Positions 1 through 11,584 of a stretch of DNA of 64,000 nucleotides are shown here, in pieces. Origin of the DNA: Begonia masoniana. Taxonomy: Eukaryota > Streptophyta > Magnoliopsida > Cucurbitales > Begoniaceae. The notes beneath the pieces are model-generated. The model saw only the letters and a program-made list of their open reading frames with translations. It did not search any database and was not told the DNA's origin. A program made the position numbers and the translations under genes. Each line of letters opens with the position of its first letter. Position 1 is the stretch's first letter. Location of the stretch: assembly GCA_022432975.1 (NCBI GenBank), contig CM039509.1:5333043-5397042 (forward strand). The letters are read 5' to 3'.

Positions 1-480
1 AGTGTCTCAACCTTGCTAAGATACTCTTCCACTGATAATGCATCTTGCTTCAAGTTTTGCATTTGTAAAAAGAGCTTTTGCTTATAGTGGCTCGGTACAA
101 ACCTCTTTCTCATTAAGGATTTCATAACCCTCTATGTCAAAACATCCTCATCATTCTCTCGTCTTCTTTGATCCTTTAAATTATCCCACCATAAACTAGC
201 ATAACCGGTTAATTCAAATGAGACTAGTTGAATCTTCACCTTCTCCGAATAGTATAACAATCAAACACTTTCTCTACCTTTTCTATCCAATCCAAAAATG
301 CATCACCATTACAAGAAACATTAAATGAAGGGATTGATACCTTATCATGTTTCAATTCATCACTAGGGTCGCGCCTTGCATGAGGACTAACATGGTCTTC
401 TCCCTCAGATTCCTCCTCCTCATTAACTACATCATGATTGTTTCTCTTTCTGTGGTTTTCGTTTCTCCTCCCATGCATTA
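1..480 (-). pseudogene. Ty3/gypsy gag remnant (family M1)
   Basis: Minus-strand remnant of a retrotransposon capsid (gag) gene. The best open stretch (478 to 236, 80 codons) starts MHGRRNEN, has a charged low-complexity N-terminus and reaches the motif KVSIPSFNVSCNGDAFLDW, typical of plant gypsy gag N-termini. M2 gag at 10048-10308 carries the matching KLSIPSING / CNGDAFLD motif. The frame is then lost. Positions 1-213 still match the second half of the gag at 43358-43573 at nucleotide level. The gene is cut by the window edge. Gag would form the cytoplasmic virus-like particle; this copy cannot encode it. Its leader and primer site follow at 481-729. Confidence 0.8.
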
Positions 481-729
481 GGATTTGAGGGCCCCTTACA
501 AGTATGTTTATGGACTCTAATAAAAGTTAGTGAAGAGATTCAAACTTGTCATTCAAAGCATCTAGTTGTCCTTGAAAACTAGACTATTCTTCTTTCGAGT
601 TTAGTGCCACGGTTGGTTGTGCACTAGTATCTCGATTTTGGTTGTTGTTGGCTCCACTCTTTGTCAACATCTTGGAAAAATAAAAACACCACAAAACAGA
701 GAAAGAAAGAACAGAGTTCTGATACCAAA
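481..729 (-). other. M1 element leader with tRNA-Met primer binding site
   Basis: Untranslated leader between the gag remnant and the adjacent LTR. At 718-727 the minus strand reads TGGTATCAGA, the initiator tRNA-Met complement used as reverse-transcription primer site, two bases from the LTR edge at 730. The stretch from about 533 recurs almost unchanged at 5379-5570. Confidence 0.8.
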
Positions 730-1885
730 TGACGTGCTTCAAGTTGGGAAAATGAAATAGAAGCACAAATTTCCTAAATGGTTGCAATAGATTTTTTGTC
801 AAAAAATGGCTTAATTTTAGAAAGCACAACTTCTTTAAGGACACTCAAATGAAGTTGAAATTTTAACACAAACTCACCATGGATGTGATGTAACTACCCT
901 CCAAATTTCAAAGGCTAACGCACTGGGAATAAAATGTTATGGAAGAAATAGTGCACATTGGTCTGGAAAAGTGATAAACAACACATTCTTGGGTTTTGGC
1001 TCTCTTTTGATGAAGAGCACTCTAACTTGCTTGGATGAGAGCTTTGTGCACCATTGCTGAATGTTTTACCTTTAGGGGAAAGGTAGAGAAAGGGGCAATA
1101 AAAAAGGATTCCACTACACTCATAAAGGTGGAAATTGAAAACATTCACACACACCGGATATTACTCCCCGAAGATGTGCGGCTACTTGATGCTCGGAGCT
1201 TCAAGCTTTGAAGAAGAAAAATTCAGTTTTTTTTATTCAAAATGTGCTGCCTTGCCTTCCAGCAGCTATAAGGGTGGTTTTAATACAACTTTTCTTTTAC
1301 AAATCAGTCACATGGTCTGACAACAAGGAGGAGAAAAAGGGAAGGGTGTTTGGCCAAGTCAACTAGCCGAGTACAAGCTTGTCTTGCCATATTTGGTAAC
1401 ATCCTTTCTGTCTCCAAATGTCACTTTCAAGTGGTCATTTCTTCCATAAAACACAGCCCTAAGAGACTTCTAATATCACAAGTGTTTTGTCACAACCCGA
1501 AACCCGACGGGTCGAGAATTTCATATAAGCATATTCGTAATCGAAATGTCAACCCACCCATTTTCTCTTTTTTTTTTCTTCTGTGTATATATATAAATAC
1601 ATTTTTAAAGAAATTCCAATCAAATTCGAAGACGTTTAAAATCATTTGGGGAAATGTCTATTTAAGAAAAGAATCAACAGACAATCGAATTAACCTCTAT
1701 TGTTTATATCCACTGCTCAATTCTATCGAGCGTCATCCACTGCTCAACAGTAAAATCCCACACCTACCGATGATGTCAGCCGGATGACTCAGTCATCCAG
1801 CATCCACCGATCAGGCCACATGTTACCCACGTGATTTCATTAACTCGGTAGACGACATCCACCGCTCGCAATAACACTCACATCA

Positions 1886-2956
1886 CAAAACGACAAAACT
1901 CACAAGCCACATCTACCGATCACAAAACGACAAAACTCACAAGCCACATCTACCGATCACAAAACGACAAAACTCACAAGCCACATCTACCGATCACAAA
2001 ACGACAAAACTCACAAGCCACATCTACCGATCACAAAACGACAAAACTCACAAGCCACATCTACCGATCACAAAACGACAAAACTCACAAGCCACATCTA
2101 CCGATCACAAAACGACAAAACTCACAAGCCACATCTACCGATCACAAAACGACAAAACTCACAAGCCACATCTACCGATCACAAAACGACAAAACTCACA
2201 AGCCACATCTACCGATCACAAAACGACAAAACTCACAAGCCACATCTACCGATCACAAAACGACAAAACTCACAAGCCACATCTACCGATCACAAAACGA
2301 CAAAACTCACAAGCCACATCTACCGATCACAAAACGACAAAACTCACAAGCCACATCTACCGATCACAAAACGACAAAACTCACAAGCCACATCTACCGA
2401 TCACAAAACGACAAAACTCACAAGCCACATCTACCGATCACAAAACGACAAAACTCACAAGCCACATCTACCGATCACAAAACGACAAAACTCACAAGCC
2501 ACATCTACCGATCACAAAACGACAAAACTCACAAGCCACATCTACCGATCACAAAACGACAAAACTCACAAGCCACATCTACCGATCACAAAACGACAAA
2601 ACTCACAAGCCACATCTACCGATCACAAAACGACAAAACTCACAAGCCACATCTACCGATCACAAAACGACAAAACTCACAAGCCACATCTACCGATCAC
2701 AAAACGACAAAACTCACAAGCCACATCTACCGATCACAAAACGACAAAACTCACAAGCCACATCTACCGATCACAAAACGACAAAACTCACAAGCCACAT
2801 CTACCGATCACAAAACGACAAAACTCACAAGCCACATCTACCGATCACAAAACGACAAAACTCACAAGCCACATCTACCGATCACAAAACGACAAAACTC
2901 ACAAGCCACATCTACCGATCACAAAACGACAAAACTCACAAGCCACCTCTACCGAT
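1886..2956. repeat. 37-bp minisatellite, about 29 units, inside solo LTR
   Basis: Nearly perfect head-to-tail copies of a 37-bp unit containing ACGACAAAACTCACAAGCC and ACATCTACCGAT. Most units look identical, implying recent homogenisation or expansion. Four diverged units follow at about 3095-3245 after a short unique spacer. The unit shares the words ACGACAAAAC and CTACATC with the 60-bp repeats in related LTRs at 17650 and 25676. Confidence 0.95.
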
Positions 2957-3830
2957 CAATAACACTCACTGAATACACCCACCGCTCAGACCACGTGTTA
3001 CCCACGTGATTTCATTAACTAGGCAGACGACATCCACCGCTCGCAATAACACTCAACATCCACCGGTGAATATTAACACTCAACATCCACTGATCACAAA
3101 ATGACAAAACTCGCAAGCCACATCTACCGACCACAAAATGACAAAACTCACAAGCCACATTTACCGATCACAAAACGACAAAACTCACAAGCCACATCTA
3201 CCGATCACAAAACGACAAAACTTGCAAACCACATATACCGATCAATAACACTCACTAAATACATCCACCGCTGATCGGTTGAAGTTGACATTTCAAACCT
3301 CTGTTCTTCTATAAACCCACCCTTTTTATAAAAATCCTCAGACACATGAACATAAAAAATTCTTAACTTAAATACGTAGCGGAAGACTTAATAAAAACAA
3401 ATGAACCTTTAGTCTCAAAATCTCCTTTAAACACGAAACTGTACCAGACAATTCCGGTATTCTTCATCATAAGAAACTTTATCACACGTATGTTTCAATA
3501 ACATAGACCTTGCTAAAAACGTACTACGAGCAACACACCATGGGTTAAAATCGTTCCTCAGCCACAAATCATCGTCACAAGCATCAACCAGCAACCAGAC
3601 CTAAGCATTTTCTTCTAGAGTGAAGTCCTCACCTGCTGTTTCGTCACCTACATCATAAGGTTCAAACTATAAGCCTAATGCTTAGTAAGGAGTGCAACAA
3701 ATACATGCATACTCAATAAAATCATGTTCACATCTCTTACTCAAATCGAAAATCATGCTTATGTTCTCATTCATTTTCAAATCGTGGGAATCATATACTT
3801 GTTCATCATTTTCATAACATGGATTAAGGA

Positions 3831-3947
3831 GGAGTTTACGCCGAAATGGGGTAGGCAGAGTGCGTGTACATGGCTCATACGGGCAAGAATCATGGTCCAT
3901 CCCTAGACAGTGACATGGCCAATACCACCCCCAACCCTCACTTAATC
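3831..3947 (-). other. Hairpin-bounded conserved LTR module (solo LTR copy)
   Basis: The left arm GGATTAAG at 3831-3838 pairs with CTTAATC at 3941-3947. Between them lie the conserved words ATCATGGTCC and GACAGTGACAT. The far arm lies 1004 bp from the sense 5' end of the LTR. Equivalent modules occur in five other LTRs in this window. Confidence 0.6.
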
Positions 3948-5046
3948 AAGGTTTCATACGTTTCGTTTTCTTGTTTCATTTATAAAGGAGTATGCGTGTA
4001 AGACACTTTGTATACTCTGTAAATAAATCATGATGCATGAACATCAACATTCTCAAAACAAGAGACCATGGAAGGAGTCGTTCATCAGAAAACAGAGCAT
4101 ACACTATTCCAAACATTATACTAAAACAGGCAACTTCTCAACATAATCGAATATCAGAAACAAACTCAACCTACTGCCTTTGTGATGCAGGGCCCTAATG
4201 GCCGGAAATCTTAACACACTCACTTACCTGGATTCCTTAGCAATGTCTTTCTTCACTTTGAGCTTTTTTCCATCTAAGTCATTTCACGTATTAATGTAAA
4301 AAAATAAATCCTAAGTAGTCTAATATTCCATAATGGTAGCTCTCTAGCTAAGTATATATCCTAGAAGTCTAACTCATTTCCATTCGAGCATTATATCAGT
4401 CACCTAGTGTGCATAAAAAAACTCAGCTAAACAATACTGGTGTTCGGGTTCACCAACTACCCAAGCTCAGCCAACATTCATTATTTCTACTTATTATCTA
4501 CGACAATCATAAATGCTATGTTAATAGCTATATCTACTATGATACTTCAACTTCCTCAGAAAACCCGAATCTAATTCTCTAATCAACTCTCAAATGACTA
4601 ATCGGTAAACACATTGTCCAAGTCTTACCTCGAGCTTGGAGAATCAGAAGAAATCCAAAGGGAGTCGGTCGCTGGAGGAAGAACAGAGAAAGGAGCTGAG
4701 GGGAAAGAGAGTCGGCTGAAAGGGGAAAGTCGGTTGAGGGAGGTTTTTGTGAGGTTTTAGGATTTCCATTTTCTATTTATACACTATTGAGCTAGGGCTA
4801 TTTACAAGTTTGCCACCAACCTAATTTTATAAAAAAAAGCTGATTAAACTTTGGCGCCTAAATTTTCGACCAAGGAAATATATGCATGAACGGCAGTTAA
4901 TTCAGTTGCGTTAAAAGAAAGTTCACCTACCCAAAGTTGTCGGGTGTTACATGTTTGGCCATCATACACATGAAAGAAAATTAAACAAAGTTCTAGAAAC
5001 AAAAGCTAAACTTAAAGGATTACATCACTTTGTTCCAACGAAAACA

Positions 5047-5378
5047 TCATTTCCTTCTTCAAGCTTGGTTTGGCGAAGGTGCTCCCATAATGACAAATGA
5101 AATAGCTTTTCTATATCTTGTGAATTTAGGTTCTATCTCTAATTGCTCTCCAAAAGAGTTACCTACAAAATAAGCACACAAGTTAGATAAAGTTTTGGTT
5201 CGTGACCTAGTGGTTACTCCTCTTGGCACATCAAAATGAGCTTCAACCCGTTAAGCAACAAAAAACACTTCAGAAATATAAGAACTTCACTGCTGATAAT
5301 TGATGTCAAATCTTGCGTCTCAAATTCATTCTAAATTTCACCATTTGATCAACCTGATCAACCTCTATGATGCTAGGA
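5047..5378 (-). pseudogene. pol C-terminal tail remnant of deleted M1 mini-element
   Basis: The sequence next to the LTR1 edge matches 6410-6745, where a short frame for the pol C-terminus remains open. Here an indel near 5077 breaks the frame. The stretch ends at a junction with leader sequence at about 5378, with short shared sequence (GGAGA / AGAGATT) at the breakpoint. Nearly the whole gag-pol region between leader and tail has therefore been deleted, leaving an internal region of only 524 bp. Confidence 0.65.
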
Positions 5379-5570
5379 GATTCAAACTTGTTGTTCAAAG
5401 CATCTAGTTGTCCTTGAAAACTATACTCTCATTCTTTCGAGTTTGTGCTACAGTTGGTTGTGCACTAGTGTCTTGATTTTGGTTGTTGTTGGCTCCACTT
5501 CTTGTCAACATCTTAGCAGAATAAAAACACCACAAAACATAGCAAGAAAAAGCAGAACTCTGATACCAAA
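5379..5570 (-). other. Leader and primer binding site of internally deleted M1 mini-element
   Basis: Near copy of the leader at 533-729. The minus-strand primer site TGGTATCA lies at 5561-5568, two bases from LTR2. It joins directly to the pol tail at 5378, which shows a large internal deletion. Confidence 0.75.
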
Positions 5571-6409
5571 TGACGTGCTTCAAGTTGGGAAAATGAAATA
5601 GAAGCACAAATTTACTAAACGGTTGCAATAGATTTTTTGCCAAAAATGGCTTACTTCTAGAAAGCATAGCTCCTTTAAGGAGACTCAAATATAGCTGAAA
5701 TTTTAATACAAACTCGCCCTAAATGTGTGTAACTACCTCCAAATTTCAAAGTCTAACTCGCTGGGAATAAAACGTTATGGAAGAAATATTGCATGTGGTT
5801 CTAGAAAGTGATAAACAATACATTCTCAGGTTTTGGCTCTCTTTTAAGGAAGGGCACTCTAACTTGCTTGGATGAGAGCTTTGTGCACCCTTGCTGAATG
5901 TTCTACCTCCAGGGGAGACGCAGAGAAGGGGCCAATAAAAGAATTATACTACACTCACAAAGGTGGAAACCGAAAACACTCACACACACTAGATATTACT
6001 CACCGAAGATGTGGGGCTACTTGATGCTCGGAGCTTCAAGCTTTGAAGAAAAAAACTTCAATTGTTTTGATTCAAAATGTGCTTCCTTCTAGCAATTATA
6101 AGGGTGGTTTAAATACCACTTCTCTTTTACAAATTAAGGTCCACATGGTCAGCCAACAAGGAGGAGAAAAAGGGAAGGGTGTTTGGCCAAGTCAACTAGT
6201 CGAGTACAAGCTTGTATTGCCATATTTGGCAACACCCTTCCTCTCTCCAAATGTCACTTTCATGTGGTCATTCTTCCATAAAACATAGCCCTAAGAGACC
6301 TCTAATATCACAAGTGTTTGGCCATCATACACAGAAAAGAAAATTAAACAAAGTTCTAGAAACAAAAGCTAAACTTAAAGGATTACATCACTTTGTTCCA
6401 ACGAAAACA
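5571..6409 (-). mobile_element. M1-family LTR (LTR2), 839 bp, uninterrupted
   Basis: The + strand runs from TGACGTGCTTC (beside a primer site) to ACGAAAACA (beside a pyrimidine run at 6410-6421, complement of a polypurine tract). Both internal-facing signals are present, so this LTR is shared between the mini-element on its left and a pol tail on its right. That is the pattern of a tandem array made by LTR-LTR recombination. It gives the intact reference for the site where the solo LTR entered LTR1. Confidence 0.8.
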
Positions 6410-6594
6410 TCATTTCCTTCTTCAAGCTTGGTTTGGCCTAGGGGTGCTCCCATGATGACAAATGAAATAGCTTTTCTATATCTTGTGAATTTAGGTTCCA
6501 TCTCTAATTGCTTTCCAAAAGAGTTACCTACAAAATAAGCACACAAGTTCGATAAAGTTTTTGTTCGTGACCTAGTTGTTGCTCCTCTTGGCAC
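6388..6594 (-). pseudogene. M1 pol C-terminal tail (68 codons)
   Basis: The minus-strand frame opens MPRGATTRSRTKTL, the basic motif found at the end of many plant gypsy polyproteins after the integrase; compare the equivalent tail at 45905-45609 (PHRPVTRSQAREH). It reads through the polypurine tract and stops about 20 bp inside LTR2. No upstream integrase is attached: the sequence changes to a different element's gag at about 6745. It is a broken 3' end, not an independent gene. Confidence 0.6.
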
Positions 6595-6745
6595 ATTAAA
6601 ATGAGCTTCAACCCGCTAAGCAACAAAAAACACCTCAGAAATATAACAACTTGAGTGCTGATAATTGATATCAGATCTTGCGTCTCAAATTCATTATGAA
6701 TTTCACCATCTGATCAACCAGATCCACCTCTATGATGCTAGGAGA

Positions 6746-7221
6746 GTTCCATTAATTTAGCGTAGTACCCTAGCACGACAAGACTCTCCTGCTCCTAAAT
6801 GTGGTAAACGGTGATCATATTCTGTCGATGACCAATATTGCAATAATTGTCCATGAAGATCATCTCAAATTGTTCCCAGATCATCTTCTACAAGGATAAT
6901 CAAATCACAGACAATTCTACCTAACTTTGGCCATTTCCTAAAATAAAAAGTCGCAAATATATCCCAATATTCTGTTAGAACTCCGATAGCAGTTAAATTC
7001 TTCAGCATCATTCTCAACCAATTCTCAGCATTTTGAGGGTCAACACTGCCTGACAACACCAGCAGGTTCATACGTTTAAGTTTCATAAAGAAGATTAGGC
7101 GAGTCTCTGGGTGTTGATTCTTGCTACCTTTAGAAATATTATGTGGCACATGTCTCAAGACAACCATAGAATCAGAAGGTTGCGTCGCAACCATTTGTAT
7201 AGTATGGTTGCAAAAGCACAA
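6746..7221 (-). pseudogene. gag remnant of a different gypsy family
   Basis: Minus-strand frame 7221-6865 contains SGSVDPQNAENWLRMM, the usual plant gypsy gag pattern in which 'SG..DP..AE.W' precedes the capsid core. Below the stop, the region to 6746 still translates in pieces resembling QESLVVLGYYAKLMEL, the following capsid helix. It is unlike the M1/M2 gag. It ends abruptly against the M1 pol tail at 6745, so two unrelated element fragments are fused here. Confidence 0.55.
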
Positions 7222-7726
7222 TTTATAGGAGCTTTTCTTGGACGCATTTTCAAAATCTAGAAAAACTTGAAATTTTCCTTACATATAGAAGTTCTCTATT
7301 ACTTTCAAAGCAGCGTGTTCAAAGTCGATAACGTCAATGTTCAATCTTTTAATACCCAAAATCAATTCCCTCCGTCAGATACAGTTTCACTAGAAAAAAA
7401 TAGGTGAATGAACAAAAGAAATAATCTCACCTCAGACGAAGAACAAAAATTGTCAAAGCCTGCATAAAATCTCTGCCTTTTTCTTATATGACTCGATTTA
7501 TTCTAAAGAGAGATAGAGTGATTATGGAGGAGAGGGGAGTGAGTATCAACCTTTGCCCCACCCACAGAAATATAGGAAACCAAACCTTTATCTTGACAAC
7601 CAACTTCCCAAGATAAGGGGAAGTTTCAAAACAAACAAAAACTGTGCAAGCTACGACCTCTAACCTAACAAAACTATGCAAGCTATGACTGAAAACAAAC
7701 AATATTGTACTTGGAGGACTAGGGAA
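7222..7726. other. No recognisable gene
   Basis: About 500 bp between the gag remnant and the M2 5' LTR. It could be the leader or LTR of the minus-strand gag fragment, but I see no primer site or LTR edge. Reading frames extending into the GC-rich LTR beyond 7726 are not gene-like. Confidence 0.4.
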
Positions 7727-9615
7727 TGATTGGTGCACGTAAAAGGGGCACTCAGCCGAGCACCGTGGAACTAAATGGGTGCGCGCGAGAAGGAGACTTA
7801 ATCGGTAGATGGCACGCATAGGTGATCGATGCTTGGCGCGCACGAGGGAACACTTCACCGATAACTTGGATTGCTGATGGGCGCGTGCATGGATGGATGA
7901 CCTGGCCACACAGGCAGAGCCCTATGGATTGATGATAGGTGAACACGGATGGATGCTGCAAATTGATGATTGGTACGCATAAGGAAGAACGTGGCCGCGT
8001 GATTGGCGTGTGTTGATTGATGATCTGGCTGCAAGGAGGATCACTGATGGGCACGCACACGGATGAATGAAGTGGTGGGCATAATTCGAGCACGTCCGGC
8101 CCTTTCGTAATATTGGCTTTGGTCCCAAAACTAGCCTCGGGTGGAACCGGTACCAAACCAACCCAACTATTAACTCCATTTAACCTTTACCTTCTCCCAT
8201 CTCCTGTAGACAGATATCTCTTTCTCTTTCTTATTCTGGGTGACTGTGGGCTCTCTTTCAGGTACTTTCTCTTCTCCCTTTTTTTGGTCTCTTCTCCTTT
8301 TATTTTTGATGAGAACCCGGTCGAATGATTGTCAAATTTTGCTAGTTCTAAATGTTCTAAATGTTCCATCTTTAATTCAATAGAGCGAATCTAATTCACC
8401 GTTTTGTTTTCTTCTTCAGAAACATGAAGCAAGTTATTGATTTTTGTTCTCTCTTTGTTTAATCTCACATCCTGTTTATTGTGAATAAATTGGTAGAAGA
8501 AAATGCAATTTGAATGGCGCAGTCAATCACGGACAGAGGCTGTGAGTGAGAAGGGGTGCGAAGTGTGAAGTGCACTGTAAGTCGATCTGTGATATGCGAA
8601 GTCGAGTGAAGAGCGAAGGCCGCAAGGGCAACTAGCAAGGGCAGATGGGTTATACACGAAGTGCGAAGTCCGGTTCTCCATGAGAATTTTGGATTTTGGT
8701 CCCCGGACTAATGAGTTTTTGGTTGGGAAGACCGGTCTTGTACCTAATACCTTGAAGGACTGATCAAAACCAAACCAAAACCATCGGTCCAGTCTGGTTC
8801 CCCTGTCCCAGTTCGGTTCAGCCCACCCCTAAATGGATGACATTGCCGGATCTTTTTTGGAAATTTCCTTCAAGCATTTTGAATCCACGACATGCTATCA
8901 CCTTTCAAATAAAAAAATGAAGACAATAGATAGAAGCCAAGCTATCCATACAAGGAAAGTGAATCAAAAATAAGAGAGAGAATGAGTGCGCATGGATGAG
9001 GTGCCAAGCTCCAATGGCTATTTTCGGCCTTCTAGCCATTTGACCTCTTTTTAATACCAAAACCCTAGTTAACCTTAGGTTTTATTTAAGCTTAAGTTTT
9101 CAGCATTGTAACTCACTTTGGAAAATCAAATTCAGTGAAGTTTTCCTTCATATTTTTGGAGTTATCTTCAAAATATCCTCTGTGCGTTATATCCTGGCCA
9201 ATTACTTCAATTGTTTTCCAAGTTCACGGTTACTTGGAAGCCTCTTACAGCCACCATTTTCTCAAACCATCTTGATGGTTGGACCTATAGGAAAGTGGTG
9301 GAAAACCTTGTCCATTTTACTGGATTATTCCATCATTTTTTGAGGAATCATTATCCGAGGTGCTACAAGTTTCCTTTTTGGACCAGCTTTGGATTCTCAT
9401 CATATCTCACTCATATCATCAAATTTTTCTCTGAAAATTTCAAGGTTTATTCTACACTTGCTAGGTCAGTTTCCATTAAATTTTCAAGTCATTTAGATAT
9501 GTTTCCACTGATTTATACATTCTGGAATTAGGGTGTTCTTCGACTAAACCCGAGAGCACTGACCCCTTTACGATTAGCTTCTTTTGACATGTCATTTGCA
9601 AAACTTATTGCATCA
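7727..9615 (+). mobile_element. M2 5' LTR, interrupted by a hAT-like insertion
   Basis: Starts TGATTGGTGCACG and ends TTATTGCATCA, followed after two bases by the primer site. The first 350 bp are GC-rich, with repeated GGGCRCGCRCACGGATGGATGAC-type words, and match 13271-13440 plus 15903-16080. The later part, from CATTGCCGGATCTTTT, matches the 3' LTR. Open frames within it on either strand are not coding. Confidence 0.8.
8071..8832. mobile_element. hAT-like non-autonomous transposon, 762 bp
   Basis: The termini AGTGGTGGGC and GCCCACCCCTAA form an imperfect inverted repeat resembling the GGGGTGGGC ends of plant hAT elements. The flanks are 8-bp duplications differing at one base: ATGAATGA at 8063-8070 and ATGGATGA at 8833-8840. 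The 3' LTRs at 16074 and about 54098 are uninterrupted here. It has no transposase frame. The interior has CCGGTACCAAACC-like words common in such elements. Confidence 0.75.
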
Positions 9616-9617
9616 TC

Positions 9618-9629
9618 TGGTTTCAGAGC
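9618..9629 (+). other. M2 primer binding site (tRNA-iMet)
   Basis: TGGTTTCAGAGC, two bases after the LTR end, matches the canonical TGGTATCAGAGC at 11 of 12 positions. Confidence 0.8.
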
Positions 9630-9929
9630 ACAAGGGGCTTTCAGTGTTTTATTGTTGTGTTATTCGTGATTTTTGTTTGTAGAATATTTAACCTAAAATT
9701 TAACTTCTTAATTGGATAAATCCTTTAGTATTGTTGTACGGCCTAGAACAAATTATTATTATTTTTTTTTCTGTTTATCTAACCTTTGATTCTTATTATG
9801 TTTGTTGTGTTATTCTTGATTATATTCTTGGTTTGATTTCCTTTGTGGTAGGTTTGTGTTTTAAGACATTAGCGCTTAGTTAGACCGATTAAATAACAAC
9901 TAGGAGTGGTACCAACTATAACCTAAACC

Positions 9930-10720
9930 ATGAGCAAGGAATGTCACCAACCGAGGCTCAAAACCCTGAGGAGGGTGAGTCAAGTCTACAAGGACGAATG
10001 AATGGCTTGAATGGCTAGTCAATGACCTAAGCAATCAATTCAATGAGATGAATCAAAAGTTTGACGCCATGTTGAATGAGAAGAGGCACAACAACCCAAG
10101 GGAGCCTCGAGAAACCTTTCATAGGAGGAGACTCGAACCACCAAGGAGGAATAACCAAAACCGAGGACATTTAGGTGATGAGTGGTTTAGGGAGGAGGAA
10201 TTAGATTATACCCCTAACAGACGCGACCACAATGAGGATTTAAATCATGTTAAGCTATCCATACCATCAATTAATGGCACATGCAATGGAGACGCATTTT
10301 TGGATTAGGTTGATAAGGTCGAAAAAGTATACAATTACTATGGATACTCCAAGAGGGTCAAGTTACAGTTAGTAGCAATTGAACTAACAGGTTATGCTTC
10401 CTTATGGTGGGATAACTTGAAAGCTCAAAGGAGATGCCATCACTATGTGGAGAATAATGAAGACCCTCATGTGAAAGAGGTTCGTGCCCAGTCACTACAA
10501 GCAGGAGCTGTTTCTGCAAATGCCAAACTTAAGACAAGGAGGACGATCTGTGGAGGATTATCTCACGGAATTTGAGATACTCAAAATGAGAGGAGGATTA
10601 GATGAACTTGAGGAACAAGTGATCGCTAGATTCATTAGAGGATTGAACTAGGAGATCAGTGATATAGTGGAATTACAACTACTAGATTTAATGGATTGAG
10701 TAATACAGTTAGTCATAAAA
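9930..10720 (+). pseudogene. M2 gag remnant
   Basis: Frame 10048-10308 has a basic, Arg/Asn-rich N-terminal part, then KLSIPSINGTCNGDAFLD, where an amber codon replaces the usual tryptophan. Further pieces to about 10720 read like capsid sequence (QMPNLRQ, RSVEDYLTEFEILKMRGGLDELEEQV) and match M1 gag at 43481-43206, with more stops in between. It is the structural protein of the particle. Inactive. Confidence 0.8.
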
Positions 10721-10721
10721 A

Positions 10722-11580
10722 ATGGAAAGACATTTGAAGAGAAAGGGTAAGGCAACCACTAGTAGGTTTACACCCGAAGACCAAGGACCTTTTAAGACAA
10801 TTCCTAAGGCTGAAGAGAAGAAGCCTTTTACTAGAAGCTGGCCCACTAAGGAAACAGAGGGCAAGTCCACATTAGTAGATGCCAACAGACCGAAGGCAGG
10901 GGAAATTAAATGCTTCAAGTGTCTTGGTCTAGGATGTATGACCGCTCAGTGTTCAAACAAACGTGTAATGGTACTCAGGGAGAGTACGAGAGAAATTGAA
11001 ATTGAGGATGAACCAATGGAGGAGGTTGAAAAAGAAAGAGAGTCAGTGGAAGAAATTTTCCATGCACAAGAAGGACCATTATTAATGGTTATTCGGAGGG
11101 TCCTTGTCCTTATATCAAAAAACATTGAAGAGAATTGCCAATGGGAAAACATTTTCTACAGTAGTTGTCTAATCAAGAACCAATTGTGTTCATTGATTAT
11201 TGATGGGAAAAGCTGCACCAATGTGGCCTCTAGTGACATGGTAAAAAAACTAAGGTTGGAGACTAGCACGCATCCAAGCCCATAGAAGCTACGTTGGCTT
11301 CATGATAGAGAGGACGATGTTAAGGTCACCAAGCAAGTCACTATAGAATTCACCATTGGCAGGTACAAGGATTATGCTATTTGTGATGTCATACCAATGA
11401 GTGCCAACCACTTACTACTAGGTAGGCCATGGTAGTATGATAGAAAGGTGACTAATGACGGATTCACAAACTTTTATTCCTTGAAGTTCGGAGGAAAAAC
11501 AATCAAACTCGCCTCGTTTAAGCCCGAACAAATAGCCATGGACGAGGCATCAAGGAAGAAGGAAAAGGACAAGGCCAGCC
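10722..11580 (+). pseudogene. M2 nucleocapsid knuckle and protease remnant
   Basis: Frame 10722-11285 (187 codons) contains a gag knuckle, CFKCLGLGCMTAQC, where the usual histidine is cysteine, then an acidic linker and the protease region (LCSLIIDGKSCTNVASSDM), where the DG motif corresponds to the aspartic-protease active site. A stop after THPSP interrupts it. The frame then continues in pieces through KQVTIEFTIGRYKDYAICDVIPMSANHLLLGRPW. The knuckle packages RNA and the protease would process the polyprotein. The segmental duplication's left breakpoint (about 11335) falls in this domain. Confidence 0.75.
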
Positions 11581-11584
11581 TTTC

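Larger units (their letters stand above)
1488..4951 (-). mobile_element. Solo LTR, Tekay/Del-like family, 3.46 kb
   Basis: Begins TGTCACAACCCG and ends GTCGGGTGTTACA. It is flanked by perfect 5-bp target duplications TGTTT at 1483-1487 and 4952-4956; the uninterrupted sequence is seen in LTR2 at about 6316-6330. The terminus and several internal blocks (for example the motif at 3671-3690) match the LTRs of the chromovirus at 17502-27981, so this is an LTR left after recombination removed the internal region. By comparison with that element the sense strand is minus. It carries a large 37-bp minisatellite. No coding sequence was found. Confidence 0.9.
730..5046 (-). mobile_element. M1-family LTR (LTR1), split by a solo LTR
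   Basis: On the + strand this LTR starts TGACGTGCTTC next to the primer site and ends ACGAAAACA. A pyrimidine run (the complement of the polypurine tract) follows at 5047. It is interrupted at 1488-4951 by another LTR. Without that insertion and its 5-bp duplication the LTR is about 848 bp, against 839 bp for LTR2 (5571-6409) and 769 bp for LTR3 (40894-41662). It serves both as 3' LTR of the mini-element to its right and as 5' LTR of the gag-bearing element to its left. Confidence 0.8.

Noticed and set aside
1886..2956. CRISPR-like regularly spaced repeat
   Set aside because: Units are contiguous with no unique spacers, lie within an LTR, and the genome is a plant.
7484..8179. Minus-strand frames of 85-141 codons
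   Set aside because: They cover the GC-rich M2 LTR and the hAT edge and are not kept as frames in the other LTR copies.
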